Shown here piece after piece: positions 22,919 to 31,720 of a stretch of 64,000 nucleotides of DNA. Under the pieces are notes generated by a model that was not told the DNA's origin, searched no databases, and saw only the letters and a list, made by a program, of their open reading frames with translations. The DNA is from Candidatus Magasanikiibacteriota bacterium. Its GTDB lineage: Bacteria; Patescibacteriota; Patescibacteriia; Magasanikbacterales; GWA2-37-8. Both the position numbers and the translations under genes were made by a program. The first letter of the stretch is position 1. Each line of letters opens with the position of its first letter. Location of the stretch: positions 1 through 64,000 of the forward strand of contig CAINUM010000063.1 of the NCBI GenBank assembly GCA_903853785.1, given 5' to 3'.

Positions 22919-24109
22919 ATGGCTGAGTTTTCAAGAACCAAGCCTCACGTTAACGTAGGTACCATTGGTCACGTTGATCATGGTAAAACAACTTTGACTG
23001 CTTCTCTTTTAGCAGTTTTAAATGCTACTGGTGGTGTTGCCCAACATAAGGGTATCGGTGATTTGGATAAAGCTCCAGAATCAAAGTCTCGTGGTATTAC
23101 AATTTCCACAGCTCACGTAGAATACGAAACTACAAATAGACATTACGCTCACGTAGATTGTCCTGGACATGCCGATTATGTTAAAAACATGATTACTGGT
23201 GCTGCTCAGATGGATGGTGCTATTTTGGTAGTATCTGCTGCTGACGGTCCTATGCCTCAAACTCGTGAACATATCTTGTTGGCTAACCAAGTTGGTGTAA
23301 AGAATATTATCGTTTTCTTGAACAAATTGGACATGGCTGATCCTGAATTGGTTGAATTGGTAGAAGCTGAAGTTCGTGATCTTTTGACAAAATATGGATT
23401 CGCTGGTGATGCAATCCCATTTGTTCGCGGTTCTGCTTTGAAAGCTTTAGAAAATCCTTCTGATGAAGCAGCTGCAAAACCAATCTTGGAATTGCTAGCT
23501 ACTATGGATTCTTATTTCCCAACTCCAATTCGCGATCTTGATAAACCATTCTTAATGCCTGTTGAAGACGTTTTTTCTATTGAAGGACGTGGAACAGTAG
23601 TAACTGGTCGTATCGAACGCGGTATGGTAAAGATCAATGATGAAATTTCTATCGTTGGTTTGCGCGAAGAACCAATGAAAACTGTAGTTACAGGTATCGA
23701 AATGTTTAACAAGTCTTTGAAAGAAGGCCAAGCTGGTGATAACGCTGGTATCTTGTTACGCGGTACAAAGAAAGAAGATGTTGAACGTGGTATGGTCTTG
23801 GCTAAACCAGGAACAATCACTCCTCATACTGAATTCGAAGCTGAAATCTACGTTTTGAGTAAAGACGAAGGTGGTCGCCACAAACCTTTCTTCAAAGGTT
23901 ACAAACCACAATTCTACATCCGCACAACTGATGTAACTGGTGATATTCTTGAATTACCAGCTGGTGTAGAAATGGTTATGCCTGGTGATACTGTTAACTT
24001 GAAGATCAAATTGATCAACCCAGTAGCTATGGAAGACAAGATGAACTTTGCTATCCGCGAAGGTGGACGCACTGTTGGCTCTGGTGTAGTAGTAAAAATT
24101 ATCAAATAA
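22919..24109 (+). CDS. tuf: Elongation factor Tu
   Basis: Delivers aminoacyl-tRNA to the ribosome as a GTP complex. At 396 residues it has the P-loop [10 protein letters not shown], the DCPGHADY switch II, the NKLD base motif, the RGITI effector segment and the complete barrel domains 2 and 3, ending [15 protein letters not shown]. The start ATG gives the canonical [20 protein letters not shown]. Codon choice is strongly biased, as in highly expressed genes. It is monocistronic with a strong terminator; the usual fusA neighbour is absent. Confidence 0.98.
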   Translation: MAEFSRTKPHVNVGTIGHVDHGKTTLTASLLAVLNATGGVAQHKGIGDLDKAPESKSRGITISTAHVEYETTNRHYAHVDCPGHADYVKNMITGAAQMDGAILVVSAADGPMPQTREHILLANQVGVKNIIVFLNKLDMADPELVELVEAEVRDLLTKYGFAGDAIPFVRGSALKALENPSDEAAAKPILELLATMDSYFPTPIRDLDKPFLMPVEDVFSIEGRGTVVTGRIERGMVKINDEISIVGLREEPMKTVVTGIEMFNKSLKEGQAGDNAGILLRGTKKEDVERGMVLAKPGTITPHTEFEAEIYVLSKDEGGRHKPFFKGYKPQFYIRTTDVTGDILELPAGVEMVMPGDTVNLKIKLINPVAMEDKMNFAIREGGRTVGSGVVVKIIK

Positions 24110-24118
24110 GATTTTATT

Positions 24119-24144
24119 GGGGGCGTTCTAAAAAACGCCCCCTT
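24119..24144 (+). terminator. Terminator of tuf
   Basis: A GGGGGCGTT / AACGCCCCC stem with a short A-rich loop, then TT. It is very GC-rich for this genome. Confidence 0.85.
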
Positions 24145-24185
24145 AAAATTGTTCTTTAATTAGTTCTTTAATTTTAATAAATAAC

Positions 24186-24530
24186 ATGACAACCACAACA
24201 CCTACAACTAAAGCAACAGAGGAGGTCGGAACTCGTATTCGCGTTAAAATTCGTGCATATGATAACCGTGTTATCGATCAGGCTACTCGTACAATCATCG
24301 AAACAGCCGCTCGTAATGAGGCTAAAGTAGTTGGTCCAGTACCTTTGCCAACAGAAAAGACTAAATTCACTGTCAATCGTTCTACCTTTGTACATAAAGA
24401 CGCTCGCGAACAGTTCGAAATGCGCGTACACAAACGTTTGATCGACATTATGAATGCAACTCCAAAATGTGTTGATGCATTGATGAATTTAAACTTACCA
24501 GCTGGCGTGGATGTTGAAATAAAAATGTAG
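24186..24530 (+). CDS. rpsJ: Ribosomal protein uS10
   Basis: A 30S head protein, also NusE in antitermination. At 114 residues it has the family core [33 protein letters not shown] and [20 protein letters not shown], plus a Thr-rich N-terminal extension of about 12 residues ([12 protein letters not shown]). It normally opens the S10 operon with rplC directly behind. Here a 343-base gap with a new promoter and attenuator-like leader separates them. Confidence 0.97.
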   Translation: MTTTTPTTKATEEVGTRIRVKIRAYDNRVIDQATRTIIETAARNEAKVVGPVPLPTEKTKFTVNRSTFVHKDAREQFEMRVHKRLIDIMNATPKCVDALMNLNLPAGVDVEIKM

Positions 24531-24539
24531 TAGTGGGGC

Positions 24540-24568
24540 TTGACAGAAATATTTTTTTCTGCTATTAT
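24540..24568 (+). promoter_or_regulatory. Strong promoter ahead of rplC
   Basis: Consensus TTGACA, a 17-base spacer and TATTAT, beginning 9 bases after the rpsJ stop. Confidence 0.8.
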
Positions 24569-24858
24569 TAGCCCACAAAGCCAAGCAGTGCCAAGTAAAT
24601 AAGATTTGTCCCGATTTAGTCGGGGGTACAAAAAACATTTACACAGCAAAATTTTGGCCAGGAGATTAAGATTTTTACCAAATAAAAAACTAAAGCCATC
24701 TATAAAGTTCACCCTCTGGGGGTGAATAGTGTGCAACCAAAAGTTGTGCACAAGAAGGCTAGAAACAAGAGCACTGAAGGATTGGGTTAAACAGTGTTAT
24801 TGCTTCTAGTTTTTTGTTAAATAATTAATTCAGTTATCTTCCCATCCGATGGGAAGCA
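24569..24858 (+). promoter_or_regulatory. Ribosomal operon leader with attenuator-like terminator
   Basis: This gene-free leader holds at least five hairpins: CCCGA/TCGGG at 24610-24624, TTCACCC/GGGTGAA at 24708-24726, a 9-bp stem at 24729-24751 (GTGTGCAAC/GTTGTGCAC), an 18-position stem at 24759-24809 with two mismatches followed by six T residues (24810-24815), and CTTCCCA/TGGGAAG at 24838-24856, right before the first in-frame ATG. The fourth is a full intrinsic terminator inside the leader. Premature termination controlled by a ribosomal protein would fit the location; the ligand is unknown. Confidence 0.65.
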
Positions 24859-24873
24859 ATGACAACAATTTTT

Positions 24874-25581
24874 ATGAAATTCATTTTAGGAAAGAAAATT
24901 GGAATGACACAGGTGTTTTTACCAAATGGTGAAGTAATGCCAGTTACTCGTGTATTAGCTGGTCCTTGTAGCATCGTCCAGGTTAAGGAAAAAGAAAAGG
25001 CTATTCAGCTCGGTTTTGGAGAAAAGAAAGAATTTCGTTTAAATAAACCAGAAGCCGGTCATTTGAAAGATTTGGCTCCAGTTTCTTGGTTGAAAGAATT
25101 TTCTGTTGAAAAGACAGAGGATATTAGTCGTGGAGATTTTATAACATTAGATACTTTTGCAGCTGGTGACGAAGTCGAAGTGATGGGTGTTTCCAAAGGT
25201 AAAGGTTTTGCCGGTGTAGTTAAGCGTCATCATTTCCGTGGTGGTCCTGCTTCACACGGTCATAAAGATAACTTGCGTGCCCCTGGTTCTATTGGTGCCG
25301 GTGGTGTACAGCGCGTTTTCAAAGGTATGCGTATGGCGGGTCGTATGGGTGGTGATCAAGTAACTGTCAAAAATTTGGAAGTAGTAGAAGTTCACCCAGA
25401 GACAAATGAAATTTATATCAAAGGTGCAGTTCCAGGTGGTCGCAACAGTTTGCTTGTGATCCAAGGTCCTGGTGTATTAAAAATTCAAAAAAATGGACAA
25501 AAGGCCGAAGTAGTGAAAGAACAACCGGTAGTTGAAGCTACCCCAGTAGAAACTGCTGGCGAAGAAACTGTGAACGCCTAA
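24874..25581 (+). CDS. rplC: Ribosomal protein uL3
   Basis: An early 50S assembly protein near the peptidyl transferase centre. The ATG at 24874 gives the canonical KFILGKKIGMTQVF; the in-frame ATG at 24859 would add only five residues and sits against a hairpin. At 235 residues it has GVSKGKGFAGVVKRHHFRGG, the SHGHKDNLRAPGSIG loop and the RMAGRMGGDQVTVKNL block. A C-terminal tail of about 35 residues rich in Val, Glu and Thr (VVKEQPVVEATPVETAGEE) extends beyond the usual end. Confidence 0.96.
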   Translation: MKFILGKKIGMTQVFLPNGEVMPVTRVLAGPCSIVQVKEKEKAIQLGFGEKKEFRLNKPEAGHLKDLAPVSWLKEFSVEKTEDISRGDFITLDTFAAGDEVEVMGVSKGKGFAGVVKRHHFRGGPASHGHKDNLRAPGSIGAGGVQRVFKGMRMAGRMGGDQVTVKNLEVVEVHPETNEIYIKGAVPGGRNSLLVIQGPGVLKIQKNGQKAEVVKEQPVVEATPVETAGEETVNA

Positions 25582-25601
25582 TTTTAAAGAAGATTATTTA
25601 T

Positions 25602-26231
25602 ATGAAAATTAAAGTTTACAACTTAGCTGGCAAAGAAACTGGTGAAATGGAAGTGTCAGACACAGTGTTTGGTGTAAAAATCAAACCTGAAATGGTTCAC
25701 CAAGTTTTTGTTCAACAGACAAACAATCAGCGCGAACCTTGGGCTGATACAAAAAATCGTGGTGAAGTAAGTGGTGGTGGTAAGAAACCTTGGCAACAAA
25801 AAGGTACCGGCCGCGCTCGTCACGGTTCTATCCGTTCTCCAATCTGGAAAGGCGGCGGTGTCGCTTTTGGTCCGTTGACTGATCGCAATTACAAAACAAA
25901 GATCAACAAAAAAACTCGTCAGGCTGCAATCCGCATGTGTTTAACTGACAAGGCTCAATCTGGAAATTTGATGGTAATAGAGGATCTCAAGTTTGAACAA
26001 CCAAAAACACAATTATTTGCTAAATTTTTGAAAACATTACCAGCTAAGTTAAAAACATTCTTGGTTTTAACTGCTGATAAGAGTGACGATATTATGCGCA
26101 TGAGTAAGAACTTGAAAGTTGTAAAAACTTTACGCGCACAAGATAGCAACGTATTGGATTTACTTTCCAAAGGTGTGATCTTAACTTCCAAGGATGGAAT
26201 TAAGAAAATGGAAGAAGTCTTTGGAAAATAA
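25602..26231 (+). CDS. rplD: Ribosomal protein uL4
   Basis: Lines the polypeptide exit tunnel and in E. coli represses the S10 operon. At 209 residues, the tunnel loop region NRGEVSGGGKKPWQQKGTGR is intact, followed by ARHGSIRSPIWKGGGVAFGP and a normal C-terminal domain. Since uL4 is a classical leader-binding regulator, it is one candidate ligand for the leader upstream of rplC (inference). Confidence 0.96.
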   Translation: MKIKVYNLAGKETGEMEVSDTVFGVKIKPEMVHQVFVQQTNNQREPWADTKNRGEVSGGGKKPWQQKGTGRARHGSIRSPIWKGGGVAFGPLTDRNYKTKINKKTRQAAIRMCLTDKAQSGNLMVIEDLKFEQPKTQLFAKFLKTLPAKLKTFLVLTADKSDDIMRMSKNLKVVKTLRAQDSNVLDLLSKGVILTSKDGIKKMEEVFGK

Positions 26232-26257
26232 TTTAATCATTTTAGAGTTTAAATAAT

Positions 26258-26800
26258 ATGGGATTACTTGATCGCTGGTCAAAAAAGAATGAGACTGAAC
26301 GTTTGGAAAAAAAGTCCGAACCAAAGTCTGAAGCCAAAGCCGAAGCTAAACCAGCTGAGGTGAAGGAAGCAAAAAAAGCTCCTGCAAAAAAAGCAGAAGT
26401 TGCAACTAAAAAAGCTCCTGCAAAAAAAACAGCTGCCAAAGTAGTAGCACATGCTGATCATGAAGATCATGAAGGTCATGATCATTCTGCTCATGAAGCT
26501 CCAAAAAAACTTAAAAAAATTATTAACAATATTTTAGTACGCGCTTTGGTAACTGAAAAATCTGCAATCAAACAGAGTGAAAATAAATACAGTTTCATTG
26601 TAGTAAAAAATGCCAACAAAGCAGTAATCAGAAAAGCTGTTGAAGAAGTTTACGGTATCAAACCAATAAGAGTTAATGTAATCAATGTCCAAGGTAAAGC
26701 AATGCGCTTTGGCAAACATTCAGGTAAAAGAAGTGATTTCAAAAAAGCGATTGTGTCCTTACCAAAAGGAAAGACAATCGTAATTCATGAAGGCGTTTAA
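26258..26800 (+). CDS. rplW: Ribosomal protein uL23 with long N-terminal extension
   Basis: uL23 sits at the tunnel exit and docks SRP and trigger factor. The family domain is the C-terminal part from about residue 90 (ILVRALVTEKSAIKQSENKY to the FGKHSGKRSDFKKAIVSLPKG block). The first 85-90 residues are an extension: a short head, then a Lys/Ala/Glu low-complexity stretch with APAKKAEVATKKAPAKK repeats, then a histidine-rich run (HADHEDHEGHDHSAHE). Typical bacterial uL23 is about 95-100 residues, and this protein has 180. The histidine cluster could bind metal. The extension would lie near the nascent-chain exit. Confidence 0.93.
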   Translation: MGLLDRWSKKNETERLEKKSEPKSEAKAEAKPAEVKEAKKAPAKKAEVATKKAPAKKTAAKVVAHADHEDHEGHDHSAHEAPKKLKKIINNILVRALVTEKSAIKQSENKYSFIVVKNANKAVIRKAVEEVYGIKPIRVNVINVQGKAMRFGKHSGKRSDFKKAIVSLPKGKTIVIHEGV

Positions 26801-26824
26801 TTACCGAATATATATTAAATTATT

Positions 26825-27670
26825 ATGCCGATTAAAGTTTACAAACCAACTACCCCAGGTCGCCGAAAATCCAGTGTGGATGCTTTTGCCGACATTACAA
26901 AATCTGAACCACAGAAGTCTTTGATTTCGATTTTGAAAAAACATTCTGGTCGTAATAACCAGGGTAAATTAACCGTTCGTCACCAAGGCGGCGGTGTTAA
27001 GCGTTTTTATCGTATTGTTGATTTCAAACAAAAGAAATTTGATGCTCCAGCAACTGTTATTGCTATCGAATATGATCCAAACCGCGGCCCTCGTGTTGCT
27101 CTTGTTGAATACGCAGATAAAACTCGTGCATACATTTTGTGTCCACAAGGTTTAAATGTTGGTGATGTTGTGATGTCTTCTGACAAAGCGATCGAAGCCA
27201 AAGTTGCTAACCGCATGAAATTGGAACATATTCCAATCGGTTTGTTTGTTTACAGTATTGAAATGACTCCAGGAAAAGGTGGTCAGCTAGTACGCGGCGC
27301 AGGTTTGTCTGCTCAGTTTACTGGTATCGAAGGTGATTACGCTCAGTTGCGTTTGCCTTCTGGTGAAACTCGCATGGTACCAAAGGCTTGTTATGCAAGT
27401 GTTGGTATGGTGGGTAATGCTGATTATCGTTTAATCCGTTGGGGTAAAGCTGGTCGTATGAGATTGCGCGGTATCCGTCCTCGTGTTAAAGGTAAGAATA
27501 TGAACCCTGTTGACCACCCGCACGGTGGTGGTGAGGGACATTCACCAATCGGTCAGAAACGCGGTCCACGTACTATCTACGGAAAAGCTGCTCGTGGTGT
27601 AAAGACTCGCAAGCCACAAAAATGGAGCAACAAATTTATTATCAGTTCACGCAGAAAGAAATCTAACTAA
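26825..27670 (+). CDS. rplB: Ribosomal protein uL2
   Basis: Needed for subunit association and peptidyl transferase activity. At 281 residues it has GRNNQGKLTVRHQGGGVKR, GDYAQLRLPSGETRMV and the conserved C-terminal NPVDHPHGGGEG loop containing the functional histidine. Complete, and 24 bases after rplW. Confidence 0.97.
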   Translation: MPIKVYKPTTPGRRKSSVDAFADITKSEPQKSLISILKKHSGRNNQGKLTVRHQGGGVKRFYRIVDFKQKKFDAPATVIAIEYDPNRGPRVALVEYADKTRAYILCPQGLNVGDVVMSSDKAIEAKVANRMKLEHIPIGLFVYSIEMTPGKGGQLVRGAGLSAQFTGIEGDYAQLRLPSGETRMVPKACYASVGMVGNADYRLIRWGKAGRMRLRGIRPRVKGKNMNPVDHPHGGGEGHSPIGQKRGPRTIYGKAARGVKTRKPQKWSNKFIISSRRKKSN

Positions 27671-27676
27671 AAAATT

Positions 27677-28012
27677 ATGACTAGAAGTTTAAAAAAGGGT
27701 CTATACGTAGATCCACGCATCCTAAAGAAAGTAGACAAAGTAAAAGAGAGTGGTAAAAAAACTCCTATCAAAACTTGGTCTCGCGCTTGCACAATCACAC
27801 CAGAAATGGTGGGTGTAACCTTCTTGGTACATAATGGTAAAGATTTTCTAAGCGTTTACGTCGATGAAAATATGGTTGGACACCGCTTGGGTGAATTTTC
27901 CCCAACTAAGAAGTTCATTCGTCATGGTGGTAAGATGGCTAAAGAACAAGACTCTGCTTCAGCTGCCGCTGCCGCTCCTAAAGCCGCTGCAAAACCAGCC
28001 CCTAAAAAATAA
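27677..28012 (+). CDS. rpsS: Ribosomal protein uS19, Ala/Pro-rich tail
   Basis: A 30S head protein contacting tRNA at the A site. The core [20 protein letters not shown] and [19 protein letters not shown] is standard. About 20 extra residues at the C-terminus are Ala/Pro/Lys-rich ([17 protein letters not shown]) and probably disordered, giving 111 residues where about 92 is usual. Confidence 0.96.
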   Translation: MTRSLKKGLYVDPRILKKVDKVKESGKKTPIKTWSRACTITPEMVGVTFLVHNGKDFLSVYVDENMVGHRLGEFSPTKKFIRHGGKMAKEQDSASAAAAAPKAAAKPAPKK

Positions 28013-28043
28013 TCAACACTATAAAGATTTTTAAATTTTTTAT

Positions 28044-28415
28044 ATGAATCAGGCAGTAACTGCAAAATTAAGCTACTTGAGAATGAGTCCACGCAAAGCG
28101 CGATTGGTTGTTGATTTGATTCGCGGCCGTCGTGTTGCTAAAGCTTTGGAAATTTTAACATTATCCAATAAATTAGCAGCAAAACCAATCATCAAACTTT
28201 TGAATTCTGCTATTGCAAATGCTCAGCACAATTTTAAATTAGGAACTGAAAATTTGGCTGTGACTACAATCATGGTTGACGGTGGTCCAATGTTAAAACG
28301 TTGGATGCCAAAAGCTCATGGTCGTGCTACACCAATTCGTGAACGTACTTCACACATCAGTTTAATTCTTACCGAGGTTGCAAAACCAGTTAAGAAGGTG
28401 AAAAAAACATCATAA
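28044..28415 (+). CDS. rplV: Ribosomal protein uL22
   Basis: A 50S protein whose beta-hairpin lines the exit tunnel. At 123 residues it has AKLSYLRMSPRKARLVVDLI, LKLLNSAIANA-type helix (IIKLLNSAIANAQHN) and the hairpin block GPMLKRWMPKAHGRATPIR. Standard order between rpsS and rpsC, with a short basic tail. Confidence 0.96.
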   Translation: MNQAVTAKLSYLRMSPRKARLVVDLIRGRRVAKALEILTLSNKLAAKPIIKLLNSAIANAQHNFKLGTENLAVTTIMVDGGPMLKRWMPKAHGRATPIRERTSHISLILTEVAKPVKKVKKTS

Positions 28416-28430
28416 TATAATTTCAATACT

Positions 28431-29117
28431 ATGGGACATAAAGTTCATCCGAAAATTCATCGCACTCCCTTCATCTATGCTTGGGATTCAAAATGGTATG
28501 CTAAAAAGGATCAATATCCTGATGTTATTGAACAAGAAATAAAGATTAGAGAATTTTTGGCAAAAAAATTGAAGGAAGCCGGAATCGATGCGATTAGTAT
28601 CGAACGTACTCCTAAGGAAGTATTGGTTACCATTTTGGCTGCTAAGCCAGGTGTGATTATCGGAAGAAACGGCGAAGGTTTAGAAGTTATCCGTAAAGAA
28701 ATCGAGAAAAAGATTTTAGCTTTTAAAACTAAAGTAAAATTAAACATTCAAACTGTTGCTCAGCCTGCTTTATCTGCTCAAATTGTTGGACAGAGTATGG
28801 CATCTGAAATCGAACGTCGTATACCTTTCCGTCGTGTTATGAAACAAGCGATGGAAAAAGTTATGACTGCTGGTGCACAGGGTGTGAAATTTGCAGTAGC
28901 CGGTCGTTTAAATGGTGTAGAAATTGCTCGTCGCGAAGTAATGGGTTCAGGAAAAATGTCCCTAATCACTTTGCGTAGTGATGTCGATTATGCCATCGTT
29001 GAAGCAAACACTATTTATGGAAAGATCGGTATCAAAGTCTGGATCTATAAAGGTGAAGCTTTCAGTCGCCGCGACAAATTTGCTAAAAAAGAAGTTGAAA
29101 AAGAAAAAACTAAATAA
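28431..29117 (+). CDS. rpsC: Ribosomal protein uS3
   Basis: Forms the mRNA entry channel. At 228 residues it opens with GHKVHPKIHRTPFIYAWDS, followed by the KH-domain GxxG (IIGRNGEGLEVIRKEI) and a C-terminal domain with RRIPFRRVMKQAMEKVMTAG and DVDYAIVEANTIYGKIGIKV. Complete. Confidence 0.97.
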   Translation: MGHKVHPKIHRTPFIYAWDSKWYAKKDQYPDVIEQEIKIREFLAKKLKEAGIDAISIERTPKEVLVTILAAKPGVIIGRNGEGLEVIRKEIEKKILAFKTKVKLNIQTVAQPALSAQIVGQSMASEIERRIPFRRVMKQAMEKVMTAGAQGVKFAVAGRLNGVEIARREVMGSGKMSLITLRSDVDYAIVEANTIYGKIGIKVWIYKGEAFSRRDKFAKKEVEKEKTK

Positions 29118-29132
29118 GATTTTTGAAACTGT

Positions 29133-29546
29133 ATGTTGATACCAAAAAAAGTAAAACATAGAAAATGGCAAAAAGGACGCGGTCGTTTTCGTGGTGTTGC
29201 AACTCGCAACGTTTCTATCGCTTTTGGCCAATTTGGTCTAAAGAGTACGACTCAAGGTTGGATTACCAGCCGCCAAATTGAAGCCGCTCGTCGCGTTTTG
29301 ACTCGTTATGTAAGACGTGGTGGAAAAATCTGGATCCGCGTTTTCCCAGATCGTCCAGTTACTAAAAAAGGTAACGAAGTACCTATGGGTGGTGGTAAGG
29401 GTTCTCCGGATCATTATGTCGCCGTAATCAAACCAGGTACAATCTTATTTGAGATGGGTGGTATCACTCGTGAAACTGCAAAGATTGGAATGGATTTAGC
29501 TGGTTACAAACTAGGCGTACGTACTAAATTTATTGAAAAGGCATAA
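29133..29546 (+). CDS. rplP: Ribosomal protein uL16
   Basis: Helps position the A-site tRNA. At 137 residues it has [35 protein letters not shown] and the [19 protein letters not shown] loop. rpsQ starts 12 bases after its stop, leaving no room for rpmC (uL29), which normally lies between them. Confidence 0.97.
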   Translation: MLIPKKVKHRKWQKGRGRFRGVATRNVSIAFGQFGLKSTTQGWITSRQIEAARRVLTRYVRRGGKIWIRVFPDRPVTKKGNEVPMGGGKGSPDHYVAVIKPGTILFEMGGITRETAKIGMDLAGYKLGVRTKFIEKA

Positions 29547-29558
29547 TCTAAAGATTAT

Positions 29559-29825
29559 ATGGAAAAAAAAGAAATTAAAAAAATAAGTCGTGAGTTTACT
29601 GGTGTAGTAACAAGTGCAGCAATGACTAAAACCATTACTGTTGAAGTTGACCGCATCAAAAAACACACGAAGTATCCAAAAAGTTTTACTGTTAGTCGCA
29701 AATATCATGTTCATGATGAAAAACAAGCGGCTAAAGTAGGTGACAAAGTGCGTTTTGCAGAATGTCGTCCACTATCAGCTACCAAACGATGGACGTTGGT
29801 AGAAATTTTAAAAGTTAATGGTTAA
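29559..29825 (+). CDS. rpsQ: Ribosomal protein uS17
   Basis: Primary 16S rRNA binding protein of OB-fold type. At 88 residues it has [32 protein letters not shown] and the [18 protein letters not shown] block. It directly follows rplP. Confidence 0.96.
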   Translation: MEKKEIKKISREFTGVVTSAAMTKTITVEVDRIKKHTKYPKSFTVSRKYHVHDEKQAAKVGDKVRFAECRPLSATKRWTLVEILKVNG

Positions 29826-29839
29826 TCCGTTTTTTTATG

Positions 29840-30208
29840 ATGCAACATCGTTCAATGTTAAAAGTAGCGGACAATACTGGCGCCAAGAAATTGCAGTGTA
29901 TTCGTGTTTTGGGCGGTTATAAAAAACGCTATGGCCAGATTGGTGATATTATTACTTGTGTAGTAAAAGAAGCTGCTCCTCACGGCATGGTTAAGAAGAG
30001 TGAAGTAGTGCACGTAGTAGTGGTTCGTCAATGCAAAGAAATCCGCCGTGCTGATGGTACCTATATTCGTTTTGATGAAAATGCTGGCGTGATCGTAGAT
30101 CGCAAAACTAAAGAACCAAAAGGAACTCGTATTTTTGGACCTATTGCTCGTGAATTACGTTCAAAAGGATTTCAAAAAATAATTTCTTTGGCGCCTGAAG
30201 TGCTCTAA
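29840..30208 (+). CDS. rplN: Ribosomal protein uL14
   Basis: Intersubunit bridge protein. The core is [55 protein letters not shown] and the [19 protein letters not shown] end. Two ATG codons are adjacent (29837 and 29840), and the second gives [11 protein letters not shown], close to the family start. 122 residues. It has a short gap after rpsQ. Confidence 0.96.
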   Translation: MQHRSMLKVADNTGAKKLQCIRVLGGYKKRYGQIGDIITCVVKEAAPHGMVKKSEVVHVVVVRQCKEIRRADGTYIRFDENAGVIVDRKTKEPKGTRIFGPIARELRSKGFQKIISLAPEVL

Positions 30209-30221
30209 AATAAATATATAT

Positions 30222-30530
30222 ATGAAGATTAAATCAAACGACAAAGTAAAAATTATTAAGGGCAAAGATCGCAACAAAGAAGGCAAAGTTATTCAAGTTT
30301 TTCCAGTTGCCGGTAAAGTAGTGGTCGAAGGCTTAAACTTAATGAAAAAACATTTGCGTACTCGCAAAGCTGGTGAAAAAGGTCAAGTGATCGAATTATC
30401 TGCTCCAGTACGTGTAGAAAATGTTTCATTGGTTTGCCCAAAATGCAACCACACTACACGCGTTGGTTTTAAATTAGATGGCAAAGATAAGAAACGCGTT
30501 TGCCGCAAATGTAAAGAGTTTATTGACTAA
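30222..30530 (+). CDS. rplX: Ribosomal protein uL24
   Basis: Assembly-initiating 50S protein. At 102 residues it has the KOW motif VKIIKGKDRNKEGKVIQVFP near the start and the VCPKCNHTTRVG and CRKCKEF cysteine pairs near the end. The two CxxC pairs could bind zinc, as in some bacterial uL24 proteins. Confidence 0.96.
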   Translation: MKIKSNDKVKIIKGKDRNKEGKVIQVFPVAGKVVVEGLNLMKKHLRTRKAGEKGQVIELSAPVRVENVSLVCPKCNHTTRVGFKLDGKDKKRVCRKCKEFID

Positions 30531-30534
30531 TATT

Positions 30535-31077
30535 ATGACTCCTAATTTATACCAAAAATACAAAGACGAGATAGTTCCAGCTTTAAAGGCTGAATTAAAA
30601 TTGAAAAATACCATGCAGGTTCCAAAAATTACTAAAGTGGTAATCAATGCTGGTGTTGGTCGTTTTATAAAAGATGCTGGTTATATCGATAATGTTGAAA
30701 AGACATTAGCGAAAATTACTGGTCAAAAGCCAATTCGCACTAAAGCAAAAAAAGCAATTTCAAACTTTAAAATCAGACAAGGTCAGGAAATCGGAGTAGT
30801 AGTTACTTTGCACGGAAAACGTATGTATCAATTTTTAGAAAAATTGGTAAATGTAAGTTTTCCACGTATCCGTGATTTCCGCGGTATTACTGATAAGGCT
30901 TTTGATCGTCAGGGAAACTACACCTTGGGTTTGAAAGAAAATACTGCTTTTCCAGAAGTTAAGACCGGTGAAATCGAAAAAATGCACGGTTTACAGATTA
31001 TTATCAACACAACAGCTGTAGATAATGTTGGCGGAAAAGCATTGTTAACTCATCTAGGTTTTCCTTTTATAAAATAA
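30535..31077 (+). CDS. rplE: Ribosomal protein uL5
   Basis: Binds 5S rRNA and the P-site tRNA. The ATG at 30535, 4 bases after rplX, gives MTPNLYQKYKDEIVPALKAE, the usual family opening. The frame's longer in-frame start lies inside rplX and is rejected. At 180 residues it contains KVVINAGVGRFIKDAG, TKAKKAISNFKIRQGQEIG, FPRIRDFRGI and the C-terminal INTTAVDNVGGKALLTHLGF. Confidence 0.96.
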   Translation: MTPNLYQKYKDEIVPALKAELKLKNTMQVPKITKVVINAGVGRFIKDAGYIDNVEKTLAKITGQKPIRTKAKKAISNFKIRQGQEIGVVVTLHGKRMYQFLEKLVNVSFPRIRDFRGITDKAFDRQGNYTLGLKENTAFPEVKTGEIEKMHGLQIIINTTAVDNVGGKALLTHLGFPFIK

Positions 31078-31080
31078 TAT

Positions 31081-31266
31081 ATGGCTACAGAAGCACAAAT
31101 TTCTAAGTCAAACAAAAAACCAAAATTTTCTACTAGAATTGTACGTCGCTGCTGGAAATGTGGCCGCAAACGTGCTTTTATGCGCCACTTTGGTTTGTGC
31201 CGCATCTGCTTTCGTGAATTGGCCAACGCCGGTAAATTACCTGGCGTACGAAAGTCAAGCTGGTAA
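31081..31266 (+). CDS. rpsN: Ribosomal protein uS14, zinc-binding type
   Basis: A 61-residue 30S protein of the short zinc-binding form: cysteine pairs CWKCG and CRIC frame [12 protein letters not shown]. It ends with [10 protein letters not shown]. It starts 3 bases after rplE. Confidence 0.96.
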   Translation: MATEAQISKSNKKPKFSTRIVRRCWKCGRKRAFMRHFGLCRICFRELANAGKLPGVRKSSW

Positions 31267-31307
31267 TTAATTATATTTTATAACATTAAATAACAACTGT
31301 ATTTATG

Positions 31308-31694
31308 ATGACTGATCCAATCGCGGACATGCTCACTCGCATTCGAAATGCGTACCACGTACGTAAACCCGAAGCGACATTTCCATTTTCCAAACTAAAG
31401 ATGAAAATCTGTGAAATTTTGGTACGAGAAGGATATTTGGAAAAAGCTGAAGCTGTCGAAGAAAAACATCCACAGATTATGGTAACTTTAAAGTATGCTG
31501 GACGTCAGGGTGCTTTAGAAAGTATCAAAAGAATTAGTAAACCAGGTTCACGCTATTATGTACAAGCAGCTGACATCAAAAAAGTACTTAATGGTTACGG
31601 CGTATCAGTTTTGTCCACTTCTAAAGGCATCATGACAGGCAAAGAAGCTCGTGAAGCAAAATTAGGTGGCGAATTGATTTGCGAAGTGTATTAA
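31308..31694 (+). CDS. rpsH: Ribosomal protein uS8
   Basis: Central 16S binding protein and, in E. coli, the spc-operon repressor. At 128 residues it has DPIADMLTRIRNAYHVR and the C-terminal SVLSTSKGIMTGKEAREAKL with the conserved STS motif. Two ATG codons (31305 and 31308) precede TDPIADM, and either is possible. Confidence 0.96.
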   Translation: MTDPIADMLTRIRNAYHVRKPEATFPFSKLKMKICEILVREGYLEKAEAVEEKHPQIMVTLKYAGRQGALESIKRISKPGSRYYVQAADIKKVLNGYGVSVLSTSKGIMTGKEAREAKLGGELICEVY

Positions 31695-31720
31695 TCAGAC
31701 GAATTATTTAAATAAAACAT

